This document shows, in pieces, positions 44,438-53,647 of a stretch of DNA of 53,805 nucleotides. The stretch spans positions 1-53,805 of the forward strand of contig CAKMJY010000010.1 in the NCBI GenBank assembly GCA_927433595.1. The letters are read 5' to 3'. Origin of the DNA: an uncultured Acholeplasmatales bacterium (GTDB lineage Bacteria > Bacillota_I > Bacilli_A > Acholeplasmatales > UBA5453). The notes beneath the pieces are model-generated. The model made no database searches. It was not told the DNA's origin and was given only the letters and a program-made list of their open reading frames with translations. The first letter of the stretch is position 1; each line of letters starts with the position of its first letter. The position numbers and the translations under genes are program-made.

Positions 44438-44714
44438 TATAAAAAGGCGTCATCAAAGGCATTTCTAACCTAAAATTAACATCCAAATATTGTGGATCAA
44501 GTTTATATATATCGTGTACCGTGGATTTACGTGAAATAATAAAATCCGCTTTTGTTCTTAAAACTGGATGACGGTACTCAATTCTAACTTCACTAGAAGT
44601 TTCGGATACATCAGCCATCTTTGCTTCTGATACCTCATCGAAAAAAGACAAAAGACGTTCATAATCGAACGAGCGACTTTTTTCCTTGAAAAAATGAAGC
44701 AGAAATACGCTCAT
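44418..44714 (-). CDS. hypothetical protein, probable N-terminal part of a split gene
   Basis: This 98-residue protein was not recognised. It starts MSVFLLHFFKEKSRSFDYERLL behind a GGTGG ribosome-binding site, 13 bases after surE. It has a beta-rich middle (SSEVRIEYRHPVLRTKADFIISR) and ends FYSAKKSV at a TGA just past an A7 run. The run lies exactly where the frame would need to change by one base to continue into the 196-residue ORF. It is likely the N-terminal third of a 290-residue protein. Confidence 0.7.
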   Translation of the reverse strand: MSVFLLHFFKEKSRSFDYERLLSFFDEVSEAKMADVSETSSEVRIEYRHPVLRTKADFIISRKSTVHDIYKLDPQYLDVNFRLEMPLMTPFYSAKKSV

Positions 44715-44726
44715 ATAGCCACCACC

Positions 44727-45497
44727 TTACTTAATTATATTATCATAAATCGCTTGTGTATTCAATTGCTTTTGATTTGCTAAATTTTGAAGTAAATTAG
44801 AATGTGTTCTATTTTCGAATAATGGCGTGATAGATAAATAGCCAGTTCTAAAGGCCATGACATCTGATTGCATATCTTCTTCACGCTCTAAAAGTTCATA
44901 CACCGTTTCATAACTACCATCTGCATTTTGATTAAACTTAGCAGCATGATGGTGTAAGCCTTGAGTGGTCCATTTGACGCCAATAAACATATCAAATTTC
45001 GAGCTTGGGTAGTTTATATTTAAGATATATGAATCCCCTAATGCTTGGTGTTCAAGCAAGTACTTTACCAAAGGATAAATGCTTTTTTCAGCCATGTGAA
45101 GGCTTTTTTTAGGTCCAGAAACTGCAATCGCTTTAATGCCTAAAATCAGGGCTTCTGTTGCTGCAGCTACGGTCCCAGAATAAAGAACATCCGATCCAAC
45201 ATTTAACCCACTATTCACACCTGACACACATAAATCAAATTTAACACCCAGTGTCCCAACTGCAATTCTCGTACAATCGGCTGGTTTACCTAAAACAGAT
45301 AATGCTTTTTTTGCACCATATAAACGACCATAATCTTTTACATATAGTGGTTGATTGATGGTAATGCCATGCCCTTGACCACTTTGATGGGTCTCAGGTG
45401 CGACGATGTAAATATCACCAAGGGGTGCTAGCTGTTCTGCTAGCACCTTTAGTCCTGGTTCTAATATGCCATCGTCATTAACGATTAAAATGTTCAT
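44727..45497 (-). CDS. surE: 5'-nucleotidase SurE
   Basis: This 256-residue SurE-family phosphatase dephosphorylates nucleoside 5'- and 3'-monophosphates. The metal-binding start NILIVNDDGILEPGL, the SGVNSGLNVG segment and GTVAAATEALILGI are characteristic. The ORF track starts two codons earlier; the second ATG (45497) has better spacing from AAGGAAG. Its start lies inside the end of ileS by 20 bases, so it is coupled to isoleucyl-tRNA synthetase expression. Confidence 0.93.
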   Translation of the reverse strand: MNILIVNDDGILEPGLKVLAEQLAPLGDIYIVAPETHQSGQGHGITINQPLYVKDYGRLYGAKKALSVLGKPADCTRIAVGTLGVKFDLCVSGVNSGLNVGSDVLYSGTVAAATEALILGIKAIAVSGPKKSLHMAEKSIYPLVKYLLEHQALGDSYILNINYPSSKFDMFIGVKWTTQGLHHHAAKFNQNADGSYETVYELLEREEDMQSDVMAFRTGYLSITPLFENRTHSNLLQNLANQKQLNTQAIYDNIIK

Positions 45498-48192
45498 AGT
45501 CATCTTCCTTTAAAACAGCTTCACAACGCGCACAAACATGGTGTTCATTGAGTGATTCTACAATATTCCAGCATCTTTCACACTTGTAGCCTTCTGCAAC
45601 AGTTGCAACCACTTCAAGTGTGTCTTTTTCAACAAATTGAACACTTGAAACCATCCATACTTGTTGATAAGAGATATGTAAGCTTTCTAAATCTTTTAGC
45701 ATTGCTTTAGGTGCGTAAATGGTTACGCTAGCTTCTAGCGATTTACCAATGGTCTTATCTTTACGCATACCTTCTAATACTTGTAGTAATTGATCACGTA
45801 CTTGGGTGAATGTTTCAAACGCATCATCGAGTGATAAATCATCAAACGATCTAGCCATCGGCATATTTTCTAAGTAAACATCATCTTTGCGTTCAAAGTT
45901 TAAAGCCCAATATGCTTCACTGGTTGTATGTGGTAAGATTGGATTTAGTAGTTTCAATAATGCCATTAATTGTTCATATAAAACCGTTTGAACACTACGT
46001 CTTAATAACCCATTTTTCGCTTCTACGTATAAGATATCTTTTGTGTAATCTAAGTAGAATGCGGATAAATCATTGATCATGTAATTGGTCACCATACGGT
46101 ATACAGAATCAAAACGGTATTGGTCATAAGATTCAATGACGTTCTTTCTCAAATTTTCTAGTTTATGCAACATGACTTTATCGAGGTTGCCAAGTTGATC
46201 ATATGCGACATAGTTATGCTTAGGATCAAAATCATCTAAATTGGATAATAAGAACTTAATGGTATTTCTGATCTTTCGGTAAGACTCAGATACTTGTTTC
46301 ATTAAGTTGTCACCAATTCTCACATCGGATGCATATTCAACGGATGATACCCATAAACGTAAGATATCCGCACCCATTTCATTGGTGATTTTTAGCGGAT
46401 CCGTGGTGTTACCCAATGATTTACTCATAGCTCTACCATCTTTATCTAATACGAAGCCATGTGATACAACCGCTTTATATGGCGCCATGCCATATAATGC
46501 AACACCAGTGATTAAGGATGAATTAAACCAACCTCTATATTGGTCAGACCCCTCTAGGTATAAATCAGCTGGATAAGGTAGACCTCTTCTTTGTAATAAC
46601 TTATGACTTGAACCTGAATCGAACCAAACATCCATGATGTCTGTTTCTTTTCTAAAGATACCATTTGGGCTACCTGGGTGCTGATAACCTACAGGTAATA
46701 AATCCTTAACATCCATATCTAACCAGGCGTTTGTCCCTGATTTTTCAACGATATTTGCTACATGAAGGATGACGTCTTTGTCTAAAATAGCATCGCCATT
46801 TTCTGCATAAAATACTGGAATTGGTACACCCCAAGCACGTTGTCTGGAGATACACCAGTCGTTTCTATCTTTGATCATGTTGTGAATTCTTAATTCGCCC
46901 CATTTTTGGACCCAATCGGTTTCTTTGATTTGATCTAATAGGGTTGCTTTAAGCATATCGATGGATGCAAACCATTGTGGGGTTGCTCTAAAGATGATTG
47001 GCTTTTTTGTACGCCAGTCATGTGGATAGCTATGTTTAAAGTAGTCGACATGTAATATGTGACCTGTTTCTTTTAATTTTTCAATGATGAGTGGATTGGC
47101 TTTTTCATAATAGATGCCTTCAAATTCAAGCGCTTCTTTTGTGAAAATACCTTTGTCATCGACTGGTACTAAAATATCTAAGTTATATTTTTTACCAACG
47201 TTATAGTCATCTTCCCCGTGTCCTGGCGCGGTATGGACTAAACCAGTACCATCAGAATCGGTAACGTGATCGCCAACGATGACTGGGCAGACTTTGCCGT
47301 TTAATGGATGGACGTATTCAACAAACTCTAAATCTGACCCTTTGAACGTTGATAATACGTCATACTGTTCAAACTTTAAGACGGTTGCTACTTTCTCTAA
47401 TAACGATTTTGCAACCACATAGACGTTTTCGCCAACCTTAACCGATACATAATCCATGGTTGGATTTGCAGAGATGGCTAAGTTTGCTGGCAATGTCCAA
47501 GGTGTGGTTGTCCAAATGATTAGCTTTTGACCTTTATAACGTTCAGATACGACATCAAACGCCACGTAAATAGATGGGCTTGTCACGTCTTGGTATTCAA
47601 TTTCAGCTTCGGCTAACGCTGATTCTGAACTTGGTGACCAATAGACTGGTTTTAAGCCTTTATAGATTAAGCCTTTATCCGCCATGGTTGCGAACACCCT
47701 CAATTGATCCGCTTCAAATGCTGGATTCAATGTGATATAAGGATTATCCCATTCGCCTAAAATACCTAGTCGTTTAAACTGGGTTTTTTGCATATTGATT
47801 TGTTCAAGTGCGTAATCATGACACAATCTTCTGAAGTCACTAACTGACATTTCTTTGCGGTTAACGCCTTTTTTGGTCAATGCTTGTTCGATTGGTAAGC
47901 CATGGGTATCCCAACCTGGGATATATGGGGTATAAAAGCCTTGCATGGTTTTATATCTTAATACAAAGTCCTTCAAGATTTTATTGAGTGAATGCCCAAT
48001 ATGGATAGCCCCGTTTGCATATGGTGGCCCATCATGCAAAATAAACGGTTTGCCGTCTTTGTTTTTTTCTAGTACCCTGTCGTATAAATGCATCTCATCC
48101 CATTTTTTCTGGAATTCGAGTTCTCTAACGCCAAGATTACCTCTCATCTCAAAACTGGTTTTCGGTAATAATAGTGTGTCTTTTAGTTCCAT
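45478..48192 (-). CDS. ileS: isoleucyl-tRNA synthetase
   Basis: This 904-residue class I synthetase has ATP-binding HIGH in GAIHIGHSLNKI and KMSKS as AMSKSLGNTTDP. The editing (CP1) domain has the WTTTPWTLPANLA threonine-rich segment. A C-terminal zinc finger YKCERCW...HVCARCEAVL has all four Cys. Length is typical of bacterial IleRS. The start has AGGAGGTTCAAC. An Ile-type T-box leader directly upstream controls it by uncharged tRNA-Ile. surE follows in the same transcript. Confidence 0.97.
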   Translation of the reverse strand: MELKDTLLLPKTSFEMRGNLGVRELEFQKKWDEMHLYDRVLEKNKDGKPFILHDGPPYANGAIHIGHSLNKILKDFVLRYKTMQGFYTPYIPGWDTHGLPIEQALTKKGVNRKEMSVSDFRRLCHDYALEQINMQKTQFKRLGILGEWDNPYITLNPAFEADQLRVFATMADKGLIYKGLKPVYWSPSSESALAEAEIEYQDVTSPSIYVAFDVVSERYKGQKLIIWTTTPWTLPANLAISANPTMDYVSVKVGENVYVVAKSLLEKVATVLKFEQYDVLSTFKGSDLEFVEYVHPLNGKVCPVIVGDHVTDSDGTGLVHTAPGHGEDDYNVGKKYNLDILVPVDDKGIFTKEALEFEGIYYEKANPLIIEKLKETGHILHVDYFKHSYPHDWRTKKPIIFRATPQWFASIDMLKATLLDQIKETDWVQKWGELRIHNMIKDRNDWCISRQRAWGVPIPVFYAENGDAILDKDVILHVANIVEKSGTNAWLDMDVKDLLPVGYQHPGSPNGIFRKETDIMDVWFDSGSSHKLLQRRGLPYPADLYLEGSDQYRGWFNSSLITGVALYGMAPYKAVVSHGFVLDKDGRAMSKSLGNTTDPLKITNEMGADILRLWVSSVEYASDVRIGDNLMKQVSESYRKIRNTIKFLLSNLDDFDPKHNYVAYDQLGNLDKVMLHKLENLRKNVIESYDQYRFDSVYRMVTNYMINDLSAFYLDYTKDILYVEAKNGLLRRSVQTVLYEQLMALLKLLNPILPHTTSEAYWALNFERKDDVYLENMPMARSFDDLSLDDAFETFTQVRDQLLQVLEGMRKDKTIGKSLEASVTIYAPKAMLKDLESLHISYQQVWMVSSVQFVEKDTLEVVATVAEGYKCERCWNIVESLNEHHVCARCEAVLKEDDYEHFNR

Positions 48193-48199
48193 GTTGAAC

Positions 48200-48410
48200 C
48201 TCCTATAAAAATAAAAAAATCGCCCTTAACTCTAAGGACGACATAATCGCGGTACCACCTTAGTTCTATGTTGCCATAGCCCTCAACGCTTTAAAGCAGC
48301 GGATACTTTTTTACTCCATGGTGATATCCTTTGGTTTTTTTGCTTAAGCTTTCACTGTCCTTAAGTCGCTTGATGTCCATTTGGCCAAGGCGTTGTCCAT
48401 TTCATCGTAA
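48200..48410 (-). ncRNA. T-box riboswitch (isoleucine) of ileS
   Basis: On the minus strand AAGGTGGTACCGCG (48248-48261) is the conserved T-box sequence. It is followed by the terminator hairpin CGTCCTTA...TAAGGGCG and a T-tract (48208-48240). Upstream elements fit stem I (AGTGAAAGCT) and a specifier region GGATATCACCATGGAGTA whose AUC (48323-48325) reads Ile. The leader's 5' end touches the ylmH stop codon. Uncharged tRNA-Ile would permit readthrough into ileS. Confidence 0.92.
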
Positions 48411-49109
48411 TAATTCACATTTGATTCGGGTTTTTTGTTTTTTCGATTCTCCCAGTAATTCAACCAAGCGAATTCGACCAAATCCTCTAACTGATATTAT
48501 ATCATAAGGTTTACAAATATTGGTATATTTTTGAACCGGTATGAAGTTGATTTTAATCTTTTCTTGATCGATGAGTGCTTTAACGCTCTCACGGTTTAGC
48601 TTAAATGCTTTTGCGACCAAGGCATCTACCCTTAGACTATCTAGTGACAAAAGAATGGTTTCTACCTTTTCCTCACTTTTATCAGGCAAGTTAGTCACCA
48701 CTTCGAAGTACACAAAATCTCGTTTGATTTGGTGTAGTTCAAGGACATAATCTGTCATGATGGCGTCCACTTGAATGTATATATGGGATTTGGTGATGAG
48801 AATATCACCGAATACATTACGTTCTATCCCTAGTGAGGTCAGTGCCCCCAATATGTCTCGATGTGTGATGGTGTCATCATCGTATTTGGCACATAAGTAG
48901 GTGATATTAAAGTCAGGGTTAGTCTCGATATCAGAGACGTATACACGTCTATATTCGCTTGAGTCATCACTTTCATAAATAAAGAAGTCCTTAAATACAC
49001 TTTTGACCCAAGTTCTTTCCACTGGGTTTAAAAAGCGATAAAGGATGTCTTTTGAAAATCGTTCTTTTTGACTTTTTAAACGAACTAAAAAATCACTCTT
49101 TGTATTCAT
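48402..49109 (-). CDS. ylmH: YlmH, S4-domain RNA-binding protein
   Basis: This 235-residue protein is of the YlmH family, conserved beside sepF and ileS in Firmicutes and linked to ribosome rescue and cell division. The N-terminal region (RFLNPVERTWVKSVF, VYVSDIE) is followed by a C-terminal S4 RNA-binding domain (LDSLRVDALVAKAFKLNRES through KPYDIISVRGFGRIRL). It overlaps sepF by 17 bases. The position before ileS is conserved with Bacillus. Confidence 0.9.
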   Translation of the reverse strand: MNTKSDFLVRLKSQKERFSKDILYRFLNPVERTWVKSVFKDFFIYESDDSSEYRRVYVSDIETNPDFNITYLCAKYDDDTITHRDILGALTSLGIERNVFGDILITKSHIYIQVDAIMTDYVLELHQIKRDFVYFEVVTNLPDKSEEKVETILLSLDSLRVDALVAKAFKLNRESVKALIDQEKIKINFIPVQKYTNICKPYDIISVRGFGRIRLVELLGESKKQKTRIKCELLR

Positions 49110-49440
49110 CGATAAACTGTTTTAAAGAACCATCTTTAAATTCTTGTTCTCTTGCAAACAAGAACACTTTTTTATTGATTTGTGTGATTTGTCCTTCAAG
49201 CGTAAAAATAACACCTGACAAGAATGCCATGATTTTATTGGCTGGGTCTGGTGCTAACTCTTCAAAGTTTAACACCAAAGGGTTGCCGTCGATCAAATCT
49301 CTGGCTAACATCGTGATGTATTGATCATCATCGGTTTGTAAGCTTTCGAATATGATACGTTCGAATGCAGTTGTGGTCGATTCACCTTGATAATTCGGTA
49401 AATCATATTCTGTTTTCTTGCTTTTACTAAATATTGCCAT
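49093..49440 (-). CDS. sepF: cell division protein SepF
   Basis: This 115-residue SepF-family protein aligns FtsZ filaments and anchors them to the membrane. The N-terminus MAIFSKSKKTEYDL can form a short amphipathic membrane-binding helix. The DUF552 core contains LARDLIDGNPLVLNFEELA and FLSGVIFTLEGQITQINKKVFLF. It is shorter than Bacillus SepF (about 150), mainly in the linker. With no ftsA in the window, it may be the main membrane tether of FtsZ here. It overlaps ylmH and follows ylmE by eight bases. Confidence 0.92.
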   Translation of the reverse strand: MAIFSKSKKTEYDLPNYQGESTTTAFERIIFESLQTDDDQYITMLARDLIDGNPLVLNFEELAPDPANKIMAFLSGVIFTLEGQITQINKKVFLFAREQEFKDGSLKQFIDEYKE

Positions 49441-49448
49441 AAGTCACC

Positions 49449-50072
49449 TCACAAGATGAATTTTCTACCGACACGTACAAAATCGCTACCTAATGATAAT
49501 GCCATTAAATAGTCATCGGTCATGCCCATAGAAACATATTTTAATTGATGGGTCTCTTTTAAAGATACGAGTGTTTTAAATATGGTCTGTGTTTTGGATT
49601 TATCATCCAAGATCCCCATAGCCATCAATCCAACTACATTTATTTTATCATATTTTTTTAACGCTTGAATAAAATTAGTTAAATCCGACGGATGGATACC
49701 TGTTTTGGTATCTTCTTCGCCAAGGTTAACCTCAATGAAGCAGTTAAGTGGTAGAATACGATACGTTTGAATCGCTTCGGCAAGCTTGATACGGTCTAGA
49801 GAATGTAGGTACTCAATTTGGTTGATGATTTGCTTGACCTTATTGGTTTGTAAGTGACCAATAAAATGCCAGCAAATATCTGGTAAGGTCAGTTTGTTTT
49901 GTTTATCTAAGAGTGCTTGAGCATGATTTTCACCGAAGTGTCTAATGCCAGCATGATAGATTTCATCCATCATCGGTGCGGTTAAGTATTTGGATGCACA
50001 AATAACGGTTGCCGTTGGATAGTCTTTTACACTATCCAAGATCGCCTTTGTATTTTCCCTTAAGTTAGACAT
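49449..50072 (-). CDS. ylmE: YlmE/YggS, PLP homeostasis protein
   Basis: This 207-residue pyridoxal-phosphate-binding protein of the YggS/PROSC/YlmE family has an alanine-racemase-like barrel and is involved in vitamin B6 homeostasis. The PLP Lys lies in VICASKYL; IRHFGENHAQALLDKQ, WHFIGHLQTNKV and SMGMTDDYLMAL are family segments. The track's start lies nine codons upstream inside ychF. ATG at 50072 overlaps the ychF stop by 8 bases and gives the normal N-terminus. It is part of the division cluster. Confidence 0.92.
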   Translation of the reverse strand: MSNLRENTKAILDSVKDYPTATVICASKYLTAPMMDEIYHAGIRHFGENHAQALLDKQNKLTLPDICWHFIGHLQTNKVKQIINQIEYLHSLDRIKLAEAIQTYRILPLNCFIEVNLGEEDTKTGIHPSDLTNFIQALKKYDKINVVGLMAMGILDDKSKTQTIFKTLVSLKETHQLKYVSMGMTDDYLMALSLGSDFVRVGRKFIL

Positions 50073-51165
50073 TGAATTTAAACAGCATAACATCGCCATC
50101 TTTTACAAGATAGTCTTTGCCTTCTTGTCTGACTCTGCCGGCTTCTTTCGCACCTTGATAAGTTCCGTATTTTACTAAGTCATCAAATGCAACGGTTTCT
50201 GCTCTAATGAATCCACGTTCAAAATCGGTATGAATGATACCTGCACATTGTGGTGCAGACATGCCTTTTTTGAATGTCCATGCACGGGCTTCCATTGGTC
50301 CAGCTGTGAAATAGGTTTGTAAGCCTAAGCGGTGGTAAGTGGTTCTAATTAATTGATCTAATCCGGACTCTTCAAGGCCAAGTTCAGCCATGAACATCAA
50401 ACGTTCTTCATCGGATAACTGTGCCAACTCTGATTCGATTTGTGCAGAGATAGCGACCACATCGGCATCCTCAGCTAAGCCTTTTTGAATTAAACGTTGA
50501 TAGACCTCATTTTGATCTAAGTTTTTTATTTCCTCTTCAGATACATTGGCAATATAAACCATTGCCTTTGCTGATAAGAAATTATAGCTCTTGATGATGT
50601 TTTTTTCATCATTCGTTAAATCCATTAAACGGATTGGCGTATTATCTTCTAATCCTTGTTTAATCTTTATCAATAATTCGTATTCTTCTTTTTCATCTGA
50701 ACTGCCGCCAACTTTGGCTTTTTTCTCGATTTTAGGAATACGTTTTGAAATACTATCATAATCTGAAATATTGAGTTCAAGTTGAATGATATCAATGTCT
50801 CTTAATGGATCGACTGACCCTTCAACGTGAATGATATTATCGTCTTTAAATAGTCTAACCACTTGGCAAATGGTATCGACATCTCTGATATGGCTTAAAA
50901 ATTGGTTACCCAACCCTTCACCTTTGGATGCCCCTTTGACTAATCCTGCGATATCGGTAAACTCAACCGTTGTTGGAACGATTCTACCTGATTTATACAT
51001 ATTGGCAAGCACATCCAAGCGATTATCCTTTAATGTCACCACACCGACGTTTGGGTCAATGGTTGCAAATGGATAATTGGCAGCGAGTGCTGCACTTTTT
51101 GTGATTGCGTTAAATAGGGTTGATTTACCAACATTTGGTAACCCTACGATTCCTGCTCTTAACAT
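50065..51165 (-). CDS. ychF: ribosome-binding GTPase/ATPase YchF
   Basis: This 366-residue Obg-related P-loop protein prefers ATP and interacts with ribosomes. The P-loop is GLPNVGKSTLFNAI, then FATIDPNVGVV, and the switch DIAGLVKGASKGEGLGNQFL. The C-terminal TGS domain ends with YLVKDGDVMLFKFNV. Length is typical (363-366). It lies between ftsZ and ylmE, an insertion compared with the Bacillus ylm cluster. Confidence 0.96.
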   Translation of the reverse strand: MLRAGIVGLPNVGKSTLFNAITKSAALAANYPFATIDPNVGVVTLKDNRLDVLANMYKSGRIVPTTVEFTDIAGLVKGASKGEGLGNQFLSHIRDVDTICQVVRLFKDDNIIHVEGSVDPLRDIDIIQLELNISDYDSISKRIPKIEKKAKVGGSSDEKEEYELLIKIKQGLEDNTPIRLMDLTNDEKNIIKSYNFLSAKAMVYIANVSEEEIKNLDQNEVYQRLIQKGLAEDADVVAISAQIESELAQLSDEERLMFMAELGLEESGLDQLIRTTYHRLGLQTYFTAGPMEARAWTFKKGMSAPQCAGIIHTDFERGFIRAETVAFDDLVKYGTYQGAKEAGRVRQEGKDYLVKDGDVMLFKFNV

Positions 51166-51185
51166 AATTTTATAATCCCTTCATC

Positions 51186-51210
51186 AAAAAAGGCGCGATG
51201 GCCTCTTTTA
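51186..51210 (-). terminator. terminator after ftsZ
   Basis: On the minus strand AAAGAGGC and GCCTTTTT pair (one G-U) around CATCGC, with a short T-run. It overlaps the ftsZ stop region and precedes ychF, so readthrough into ychF is possible. Confidence 0.5.
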
Positions 51211-52329
51211 TTTTTTACTTTGTAGCCACGATGGTAGCTTACTTGCTTTTGGTTCTTCTTTTTCAACACGTTCAGTTTGTTTTTCAAAACCGGTTGGTGT
51301 CATTTTAACTTGTTCATTGGTTGTTTTCTTGAAGATTTGTGTTGCAAAATCATCAATGGTTGACTCTTTTGCTTTGAGTTCATACCCAGTTGCAATGACC
51401 GTAACAATCATTTCATCACGGAGATCTTCATTAAGTGCCGTACCGTAAATGATGTTTAATTCAAAATCGGTCGCATTTCTGATTTCATCTAGTGCTTGAG
51501 AAACTTCGAACAATGTGATGTTGGTCCCTGATGTAATATTGACAATGGCATCTGTTGCCCCATCAATCGATACTTCAAGTAATTTCGAATGAATGGCTTT
51601 TCTTGCGGCTTCGATAGCCCTGTTTTCACCAGCAGCAATCCCAATCCCCATTAAAGCAGTCCCTTTGTTTTCCATAACGGTTCTAACATCGGCAAAGTCA
51701 ACGTTGATTAAACCAGGTACAGCAATGATTTCTGCAATCCCTTGAACCCCTTGACGCAATACGTTATCTGCTTCTCTAAATGCATCTAACATTTGTGTAT
51801 TTGGTTCAATGATGGATAATAAACGTTCATTTGGAATGACGATTAGTGTATCCACAAATTGTTTAAGCTCTTCTAAGCCAGCAACTGCGGCGTGTGTTCT
51901 TGCAGGACCTTCGAAAGCAAATGGCTTTGTCACGATACCAATCGTTAGACAACCCATTTCTTTTGCCAATCTAGCAATGATTGGTGCAGCACCTGTGCCT
52001 GTGCCACCGCCCATACCTGCCGTAATAAAAACCATGTCTGCATCGCTTAATACAGCACGTATTTCATCTTCAGATTCTAATGCTGCACGTTTACCTACTT
52101 CAGGTTTTGCGCCAGCACCTAATCCTCTTGTTAAATGTTTACCTATTTGCAGTCTCGTCTCTGCACGCGATACTCTTAATACTTGGGCATCGGTATTTAC
52201 AGCGACAAATTCGACACCTTTTACATCATTTTCAATCATTCTGTTGACCGCGTTCCCGCCGCCACCACCGACACCAATAACTTTGATGACTGGTTTTTGA
52301 TTGAAATTGTCGTTTACTCCAAATACCAT
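51208..52329 (-). CDS. ftsZ: cell division protein FtsZ
   Basis: This 373-residue tubulin-like GTPase forms the cytokinetic ring. The tubulin signature is [15 protein letters not shown], preceded by [14 protein letters not shown], and the T7-loop region is [17 protein letters not shown] variable linker (about 320-360) ends with [11 protein letters not shown], a C-terminal peptide that can bind SepF or FtsA. GGAGGGTTATT precedes the ATG. Retention of ftsZ in a wall-less organism is common among Acholeplasma. No ftsA is adjacent; tgt is upstream. Confidence 0.97.
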   Translation of the reverse strand: MVFGVNDNFNQKPVIKVIGVGGGGGNAVNRMIENDVKGVEFVAVNTDAQVLRVSRAETRLQIGKHLTRGLGAGAKPEVGKRAALESEDEIRAVLSDADMVFITAGMGGGTGTGAAPIIARLAKEMGCLTIGIVTKPFAFEGPARTHAAVAGLEELKQFVDTLIVIPNERLLSIIEPNTQMLDAFREADNVLRQGVQGIAEIIAVPGLINVDFADVRTVMENKGTALMGIGIAAGENRAIEAARKAIHSKLLEVSIDGATDAIVNITSGTNITLFEVSQALDEIRNATDFELNIIYGTALNEDLRDEMIVTVIATGYELKAKESTIDDFATQIFKKTTNEQVKMTPTGFEKQTERVEKEEPKASKLPSWLQSKK

Positions 52330-52424
52330 AATAACCCTCCTAATAAATTTGATATGATAACCTACCTTTTATTTTACACTAAATGGCTTATAAAAAAAAG
52401 GTATATAAATAGATTTTCCAATAT

Positions 52425-53534
52425 CTATTTTGTGTAGCCGTATTGTTTAAAAAATTCTTTTTTATAGTCTAACAGACGGTCTTCTAAAATAGCTTGTCTT
52501 ATTTCTTTCATTAAGTGTTTCAAGAAGGCGAGATTTTGGTAAGTCATGATGCGCATGCCCAAAATTTCTTCTGCTTTAAATAAATGCCTAACATATGATT
52601 TGGTATATTTTGAAATTGGGGTAATTAAACCTGGGTCAAGTGGTGAAAAATCCATTTCAAATTGCTTGTTTTTGATCTGAATTTTACCTTGTGTCGTCAA
52701 TGCTGTACCATGTCTTGCGTTTCTAGTCGGTAAGACACAGTCGAACATATCAACACCTCTAATGACACCTTCAACGATATCATCTGGTGAACCAACACCC
52801 ATTAAATACCTTGGTTTATCTTTTGGTAAAACTGGGTTTAAATGATCTAGAATGCGGTACATGTCTTTTTTAGACTCACCGACGGATAGCCCCCCGATTG
52901 AATAGCCAGGAAAATCCATTTCAATCAACTTTTCAGCACTATAGGTTCTTAAATCTTCAAATAAGCCGCCTTGGACAATCCCAAATAGCGCTTGATCAGA
53001 TTTCAAAGCATCTTTACCACGTTTAGCCCATCTTAGTGTGCGTTCAAGTGAATCCTTAGTATAAGCATAGGTTGCATCAGATGGTGGACATTCATCAAAA
53101 CTCATGATGATATCTGCCCCTAATTTCTCTTGAATTTCAATTGCCTTTTCAGGCGATAAGAATAAGCTTTCCCCACTCTTATGGTGCTTAAAATAAACGC
53201 CTTCTTCTTTGATTTTTCTCATGTCGGTTAACGAGAACACTTGGAATCCGCCACTATCGGTTAAAAGTGCGCCGTCCCAATGCATAAAACCTCTAATCCC
53301 GCCATGAGCAGCGACGATATCTTCACCAGGTTGTAGCCATAAATGATAGGTATTCCCTAAAATTAGGCCATCAGATACTTCTTTTATTTCTTCAGGTGTT
53401 AATGTCTTAACGGTCGCAAGCGTGCCGACTGGCATGAATATTGGGGTTTCAAAAGTCCCATGTGGTGTATGTAGTAATCCGTATCTTGCGCCGGATTGTT
53501 TGCATGTATGAATGAGTTCATAACGTATTGCCAT
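52425..53534 (-). CDS. tgt: queuine/preQ1 tRNA-ribosyltransferase lacking the zinc cysteines
   Basis: This enzyme of about 369 residues exchanges G34 of GUN-anticodon tRNAs for preQ1. Catalytic elements are intact: [11 protein letters not shown] (general acid/base Asp), [23 protein letters not shown] with the nucleophilic Asp, and PTRNARHG. The C-terminal region, which normally carries CxCxxC before YxRHL, reads [20 protein letters not shown] with no Cys, while the His is kept. The structural zinc site therefore looks lost. The track's start is seven codons upstream; GAGGT nine bases before ATG 53534 favours that start. It is divergent from a preQ1-riboswitch-controlled transporter gene. Confidence 0.95.
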   Translation of the reverse strand: MAIRYELIHTCKQSGARYGLLHTPHGTFETPIFMPVGTLATVKTLTPEEIKEVSDGLILGNTYHLWLQPGEDIVAAHGGIRGFMHWDGALLTDSGGFQVFSLTDMRKIKEEGVYFKHHKSGESLFLSPEKAIEIQEKLGADIIMSFDECPPSDATYAYTKDSLERTLRWAKRGKDALKSDQALFGIVQGGLFEDLRTYSAEKLIEMDFPGYSIGGLSVGESKKDMYRILDHLNPVLPKDKPRYLMGVGSPDDIVEGVIRGVDMFDCVLPTRNARHGTALTTQGKIQIKNKQFEMDFSPLDPGLITPISKYTKSYVRHLFKAEEILGMRIMTYQNLAFLKHLMKEIRQAILEDRLLDYKKEFFKQYGYTK

Positions 53535-53535
53535 A

Positions 53536-53583
53536 AAAATAAAACCTCTTTTCATTGAAATTATATCATAATAGTGATATATT
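53536..53583. promoter_or_regulatory. overlapping divergent promoters of tgt and queT
   Basis: On the plus strand TTGAAA (53555-53560) and TATATT (53578-53583) are spaced by exactly 17 bases. On the minus strand an extended -10 (TGATATAAT) occupies the same stretch and faces tgt. The two queuosine genes therefore share one control region. Confidence 0.6.
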
Positions 53584-53599
53584 TGTATTGGCTTAATTG

Positions 53600-53637
53600 C
53601 CCGCAGTACTAGTTACCTGCGAAAACAAAACAAGGAG
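53600..53637 (+). ncRNA. preQ1-I riboswitch (translational type)
   Basis: CGCAG and CTGCG form the P1 stem around the loop TACTAGTTAC. The A-rich tail AAAACAAAACAAGGAG includes the Shine-Dalgarno. The tail AACAAAACAAGG matches the well-known Thermoanaerobacter preQ1-I aptamer. Ligand binding would fold the tail into a pseudoknot and hide the ribosome-binding site. Confidence 0.85.
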
Positions 53638-53647
53638 AATATAATAT

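Noticed and set aside
51809-52300. 163-residue plus-strand ORF antisense to ftsZ
   Set aside because: Low-complexity proline/alanine-rich antisense shadow of conserved ftsZ codons, with no RBS.
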